This document shows, piece after piece, positions 41,104 to 44,916 of a DNA stretch of 44,916 bases (its first letter is position 1; every line of letters starts with the position of its first letter). The translations under genes were made by a program, and so were the position numbers. Origin of the DNA: Deltaproteobacteria bacterium (GTDB taxonomy: Bacteria > Desulfobacterota > Binatia > Bin18); assembly GCA_016874775.1 (NCBI GenBank), contig VGTJ01000020.1, forward strand, positions 1-44,916, given 5' to 3'. Below the pieces are notes generated by a model. That model was not told the origin of the DNA, ran no database searches, and saw nothing but the letters and a program-made list of their open reading frames with translations.

Positions 41104-43311
41104 TCAACGGTTTCTTGTCCGTTTTGCTCCTTTTGCTTGTGTTGGTTCTTTTGGTGGAGGAGGCGGTGGAGCGAAAATGCGAGCGACTTTTTGCTGTGCA
41201 TCGGTAACGTAGGTCGCGGCATCTTCGGCGAGCAGGAGACGCTGTGTTTGCAGGTCTTTCGCGACCTGTTTAATACGCGTGATGTATGACTTTTTTGAGT
41301 AACGTTCAGTGAGAGAGAGACGAGGATCACATGCCAGGTTCCGTTGCCGTTTGGCATAGGCAAAAGGAATAAACTGTCCGAGGTTCCCACACATCTCTCC
41401 GGCAACGTCGGCTCGGACTGCCCAGCCAGTGTGGGTTCCTAAGGGAACAGCAATGTCGGGCAGCACGATGCCAGAAAGATCGTTACCGTCGGCATTGGTT
41501 TTGGGAACGAAGGTTGGGTATTGCGTCTGGGGGTTTTTCGCGGTGACGGCTCCATACAAGACGTATGTCGGGCTTGCTCGACCAATATGCTGGACTCCAG
41601 GAATCGTGGGAAATGACTGCATACTGACATTGTCTGCAACGAGAGTGTCACTCTGTCGAGTCGGAATTCTGCTTTCTGGGGGAAGGGTCCCTTTTGTGGC
41701 CCATTCATCAAGGGCGACCAGGAGCGCGCGCATTACTGGTCCACGAAAGGCTGGGTTTTGCTCTTGCTGACACGGCCCTTTCGGCAGTCTCTCTCCTAGT
41801 GAGGTGGTCATCTGGGGAAACAACGGAAAATGCTGCGTACTGGCAAAGAAATAGAGGCGGACGTTGTCTGGGACGGTCACATCATTTCCCTGAGCATCGG
41901 TATGCAACAGTGAGGCGCTCTTGCGCCAGTACTCGGTGGCCGTATTTGTGACCATCACCAGTGGATCAAAACCGTCTCCTACTTTTCCCGTATCGTTGCG
42001 GAGCAAGCCATCCTGCTTTCCTGTGAATGAATCTACTTGTGATCCATAGGCAAATGGGAACCAATTCTCGGGAAAATCGTAATCCTGATGCGCGCCACGA
42101 GTGCGGCCAGGTTGGCCAAAAGCAAAGTTCGTAAACGTTTTTCCTGCCCCAGCAATGTCAATCAGCAATCCGTCAAAGACGATACGTTTCTGTTCATCTT
42201 GATTGAAGCCATTGGCAAGATGTTCCTGGAGATACCGCCCAGCTTGCGATATGCCCAAGGCGTACACTTTCTCAATCCCAAGTGTTTGTTCATTGCGGTG
42301 GAGTGGATTGGGTGTCTTGTGATCATCGGTACGGTGGTAACGCAGGAAGGACACAACGTCACGGGTGATCGCAAAGCCAAGTCCAAGCACGGTTGGGTTC
42401 TTTGCTGTATAGGAGACCTCATACAGATATCCAGATTCAAACCCTGGTGAGAGACGAATGGTTTGTTCATCAACGAAACTCCAGCAGCGAAGGACTTTCG
42501 TTCCTGCCACACAGGAGGGAATAGGTTGTGGCGGTTCTCCTTCTGCTTTTGCCCGAACCTCAACCTTCATCTGATGTGAGGTGTGATTGATCACTGGATA
42601 GCTTAACGTTGCGGTTTGATGTTCGGGTGGGTTACTTTGCTGTTGACCAACAAACAAATCGCGGACCGTTCCGATGATCGCCTGGTTGCCATTCATCGGA
42701 ACGGGTAACTCTGCATGCATCATGCCTGGCTTTGGGTCTACACAGCACTGTGCTCCATTTTTCCCCTGGGCTTGCCAGCCACTCCAGACAATGGTGTACC
42801 CTTGGCGCATCAGGAACTCGTTGCCAATATCCGCGAGTGTTGTCGGGTTATTGGTTTGTTCGTTATGCGGTGCGTTGTTCAATAAGACCAGATCGATCTT
42901 GTTGCCGCGATTGGTCACGCCATAAAAGATCTTACTGTTGCCTTTGGTTTGATCGATAGGTTTGAGAATATAGAGAGCAGCACTATACGCCACGCGACCG
43001 TTCGCGGCCTTGGGGGCTTTGTCAAGATTGACGATCTCGATATTCTCTGGTGCATCGGGCTCGACCTCCCCAAACACCCGACCTGTGAGTTTCTCGTATT
43101 TGCCAACCGGACCAAATTCTTGCCCCTCAAAGGTTGGCGATTCGACTTTGTCGATAACAATTTTTGTGATACGGGCGTGAGCAGTGCTGGTCACGCTCAG
43201 GCCGATCATCAAGGCGTACAAAGACCAAATGCACCAGTCATAAGTTCTTTCGCCGCTCTGAATGCTTAACTTTGCAATTTGCCTTTTGAAATTTGACATT
43301 TGCCTTCTCAT
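41104..43311 (-). CDS. Exported alpha/beta-hydrolase-domain protein (Abhydrolase_10-like)
   Basis: 735 residues. The N-terminal 25 residues are read from a type F heptamer array (MSNFKRQIAKLS) and followed by a signal-like hydrophobic segment (YALMIGLSVTSTAHA). The body matches the large alpha/beta hydrolase domain family: ARITKIVIDKVESPTFEGQ, FYGVTNRGNKIDLVLLNNA, RQGYTIVWSGWQAQ, VYALGISQAGRYLQEHLANG (nucleophile GISQAG), FDGLLIDIAGAGKTFTNFAF and GTHTGWAVRADVAGEMC. The C-terminus is Pro-rich (APPPPPPKEPTQAK). It probably cleaves an ester outside the cytoplasm and heads the cluster. Start ATG 43311 has GGAGAGG upstream; ATG 43299 is an alternative. Confidence 0.8.
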   Translation of the reverse strand: MRRQMSNFKRQIAKLSIQSGERTYDWCIWSLYALMIGLSVTSTAHARITKIVIDKVESPTFEGQEFGPVGKYEKLTGRVFGEVEPDAPENIEIVNLDKAPKAANGRVAYSAALYILKPIDQTKGNSKIFYGVTNRGNKIDLVLLNNAPHNEQTNNPTTLADIGNEFLMRQGYTIVWSGWQAQGKNGAQCCVDPKPGMMHAELPVPMNGNQAIIGTVRDLFVGQQQSNPPEHQTATLSYPVINHTSHQMKVEVRAKAEGEPPQPIPSCVAGTKVLRCWSFVDEQTIRLSPGFESGYLYEVSYTAKNPTVLGLGFAITRDVVSFLRYHRTDDHKTPNPLHRNEQTLGIEKVYALGISQAGRYLQEHLANGFNQDEQKRIVFDGLLIDIAGAGKTFTNFAFGQPGRTRGAHQDYDFPENWFPFAYGSQVDSFTGKQDGLLRNDTGKVGDGFDPLVMVTNTATEYWRKSASLLHTDAQGNDVTVPDNVRLYFFASTQHFPLFPQMTTSLGERLPKGPCQQEQNPAFRGPVMRALLVALDEWATKGTLPPESRIPTRQSDTLVADNVSMQSFPTIPGVQHIGRASPTYVLYGAVTAKNPQTQYPTFVPKTNADGNDLSGIVLPDIAVPLGTHTGWAVRADVAGEMCGNLGQFIPFAYAKRQRNLACDPRLSLTERYSKKSYITRIKQVAKDLQTQRLLLAEDAATYVTDAQQKVARIFAPPPPPPKEPTQAKGAKRTRNR
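43268..43308. repeat. Heptamer array, type F (TTTGCAA/TTTGCCT), within the hydrolase 5' end
   Basis: TTTGCAA, TTTGCCT, TTTGAAA, TTTGACA, TTTGCCT follow one another with strict 7-nt period. It encodes the first residues of the large hydrolase (MSNFKRQIAKL) and includes an in-frame ATG. Confidence 0.7.
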
Positions 43312-43426
43312 GCCTTGCCTCTCCTATCGTATGCCTGTGTCCTCCGCAAGCATTGACCTCTGTAGGTCCAGCCAGTGCGTTGGTTCTTCGCTCAAGGGTG
43401 ACGGGCAGGAGGCGATATTCTGAGCT

Positions 43427-44875
43427 ATGCGAAAGCCTTGTTGCCTCTCCTTCGGGCTGCTCATTGTTTTAGCGCTTGCTTTCCCGCTTGTGTGGGTAGG
43501 CCTGAGTGGGGTCGCGCGGGCTGATGTGGTGCTGGTGCAATACGGTTTTGACAGCATGCTTCCTTCGGCGGCCGACGGTTTCTATATTTTTGAAAACTCC
43601 CGTGGATGGGTCGAGCCGACCAACACGGTGAAGTTCAGCGGATACCGTTCTCTCGAACTACAAGAAGCGCCCGCCGACGGTACCTTTGTCGAACTTCAGG
43701 GAGTTGTCAAACCAATCACTTCTGGTGATGTGCTCTTTCACTTTGCCTTCTTGGTGCGTAATCCCGAAGAAGAGTTGAATATCGCTGTTGCTGGACCAGC
43801 GCACTTTTATCTGCAACGCGATGGCATCGCTTTTTGGTTGAAGACCATTGATGGCACGTTGTCTCATCGTTCCGGTAATGTCGTGCGACCATTGTTCAAG
43901 CTCCGCGCCAACGTCTGGTATGTGGTCGATGCTGTCTTTCATGTCGAATCTGGGACGTATGATCTGCGTATTCTCAATGCGAAAGAGCCAACACCTCTGG
44001 TGTTGCTGGACGCACAACCCAATGCCATCAACGCTCCGGGTTCAAAACTTTCCAAGCTTTCGTTTATCGGCGACCTCGAAGATCGATCAACGGTGCACTA
44101 TTTTATCGATGATGTTGAATTGCGTCTGCTGAGCGCGCCGCTCTCACTCGCTGGGCCACGCAATGCCGAGCGGGAACCGCCGCACCATACACGCACGCTG
44201 ACGGCACCAACGCAAAGCTTGCCGCGTGACTTTATTGTGAATGGCTCGCCATCATCACCACGCTGGACCTATTTCGACGAGTATCTGGAGTACAAAAAAT
44301 TAGAGTTGTCGTTGCCACAGTGCCTCCCAGCCATTTCGCTGCGAGACTTCGACATTCAGCGGGCCGCGCTGAACACTGACTCGACACTGCAAGAAGAAGT
44401 GCGTCAGGCGATGAAAATGCCCACCGCGCAATTTGTTTCACCGTTAACTTTTGCGACCCGTGCAGCAACAGGGATTCTGTTGTGGCGTCGTGGTTGCCTT
44501 GCGTTGAGTGATGGGAAAATACAAGAGGCGCGAAGCGACCTCACGCAAGCGCTGACGCTTTTGCCCAATGCCCCAATCCTCCAGGCCAGTCGCGCTATTC
44601 TGGCTAACGTTATGAACGACCGACGTGAAGTGGAGAAGCAGTTGTTAGCGCTGTCCTCCGTGTGGGCTGAAGATGCGCGACTACCAGTACTGCTGGGCAT
44701 GCTGCCAGCCTATGAGGGTAATTTCGACGCCATGCGCAATGCGTTGACGGGAGTTGCGACACGGTTAGGCGGTGGCAGGAAACAACTTACCGCAATAGTG
44801 ATTGACCGGAGTGGAGAGCCTCTGCACAAGAGCAGGGATGAGAGACGAGACCATTGTGTGCTGGCTTCGGTCTAA
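43427..44875 (+). CDS. Exported protein with jelly-roll-like and TPR-like regions; 3' end possibly replaced by an IS
   Basis: 482 residues. Signal peptide CLSFGLLIVLALAFPLVWVG followed by VARA. Residues 35-245 are beta-rich and resemble a concanavalin-like/LamG fold (DGFYIFENSRGWVEPTNTVK, GDLEDRSTVHYFIDDVELRL). Residues about 350-450 are TPR-like helices (RRGCLALSDGKIQEARSDLT, QALTLLPNAPILQASRAILA). The last 35 residues (GGGRKQLTAIVIDRSGEPLH to VLASV) are charged and out of character, and the frame overlaps the start of an ISAzo13-like transposase. So the original C-terminus may be lost to an insertion. Function unknown; probably a periplasmic or surface protein. Confidence 0.6.
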   Translation: MRKPCCLSFGLLIVLALAFPLVWVGLSGVARADVVLVQYGFDSMLPSAADGFYIFENSRGWVEPTNTVKFSGYRSLELQEAPADGTFVELQGVVKPITSGDVLFHFAFLVRNPEEELNIAVAGPAHFYLQRDGIAFWLKTIDGTLSHRSGNVVRPLFKLRANVWYVVDAVFHVESGTYDLRILNAKEPTPLVLLDAQPNAINAPGSKLSKLSFIGDLEDRSTVHYFIDDVELRLLSAPLSLAGPRNAEREPPHHTRTLTAPTQSLPRDFIVNGSPSSPRWTYFDEYLEYKKLELSLPQCLPAISLRDFDIQRAALNTDSTLQEEVRQAMKMPTAQFVSPLTFATRAATGILLWRRGCLALSDGKIQEARSDLTQALTLLPNAPILQASRAILANVMNDRREVEKQLLALSSVWAEDARLPVLLGMLPAYEGNFDAMRNALTGVATRLGGGRKQLTAIVIDRSGEPLHKSRDERRDHCVLASV

Positions 44876-44916
44876 GTATCGAAGTCTGGTCGAAGAGCTG
44901 GATGAACGCGGGCGAC
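44838..44916 (+). CDS. ISAzo13-like transposase, N-terminal part (runs off window)
   Basis: Frame open to the window end: MRDETIVCWLRSKYRSLVEE followed by LDERGR. The pattern K-Y-x-x-L-x-x-x-L-D-E-R-x-R is typical of the N-terminal helix of ISAzo13-family transposases, which goes on with an alanine-rich helix and a GG turn outside the window. It overlaps the exported TPR gene in another frame. The insertion end probably lies around 44770-44837. Confidence 0.6.
   Translation, partial: MRDETIVCWLRSKYRSLVEELDERGR

Overview
The window looks like a chromosomal segment of an uncultured Gram-negative bacterium. A beta-barrel porin, type I signal peptides and the block pheA-hisC-tyrA-aroA-cmk-rpsA-ihf fit Deltaproteobacteria-like lineages. 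A dense set of CaiB/BaiF CoA-transferases, a flavin-dependent luciferase-like oxidoreductase, an SDR and hydrolases recalls Binatota, Tectomicrobia or Desulfobacterota genomes. This placement is inference; there is no rRNA gene in the window. Both ends run into transposase coding sequence, so the segment may be bounded by insertion elements.

Layout. 1-2.0 kb: end of a transposase, then a porin and an orphan phosphate-binding-like periplasmic protein. 2.0-8.3 kb (minus strand): a STAND-type ATPase regulator, an overlapping membrane-anchored STN/HEAT protein, a small exported protein, and a free-standing copy of the regulator's C-terminal domain. 8.7-10.7 kb: miaA and accA. 10.8-12.3 kb: membrane-fused spermidine-synthase-like protein. 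12.4-21.9 kb: two tandem cassettes, each a 1,160-residue STAND regulator followed by a conserved leader and a small exported protein; the second regulator is split by one in-frame TGA. 22.1-33.6 kb: a housekeeping run (pheA, hisC, tyrA, aroA, cmk, rpsA, HU/IHF, HIT protein, MoxR ATPase), then a terminator and a VWA protein. 33.7-35.2 kb: ferritin-like protein and uppP. 35.3-43.3 kb: a minus-strand catabolic cluster (two alpha/beta hydrolases, luciferase-like oxidoreductase, SDR, two CaiB/BaiF CoA-transferases) closed by a terminator. 43.4-44.9 kb: an exported TPR protein running into an ISAzo13-like transposase.

Two things stand out. First, four proteins share a C-terminal domain that I read as a split winged helix of the OmpR/PhoB/SARP type. 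Three carry it on an ATPase-TPR body (an AfsR/MalT-like design with the DNA-binding part at the C-terminus) and one is free-standing. Small exported proteins sit next to them, with 20-bp-pitch direct repeats upstream. Second, the spaces between genes are filled with short palindromic arrays built from degenerate 7-nt units in several unrelated sequence types. These arrays supply stop codons to four genes and a start region to another. One type lies in frame inside both large STAND regulators, where it encodes a Pro/Ser/Gln-rich linker.
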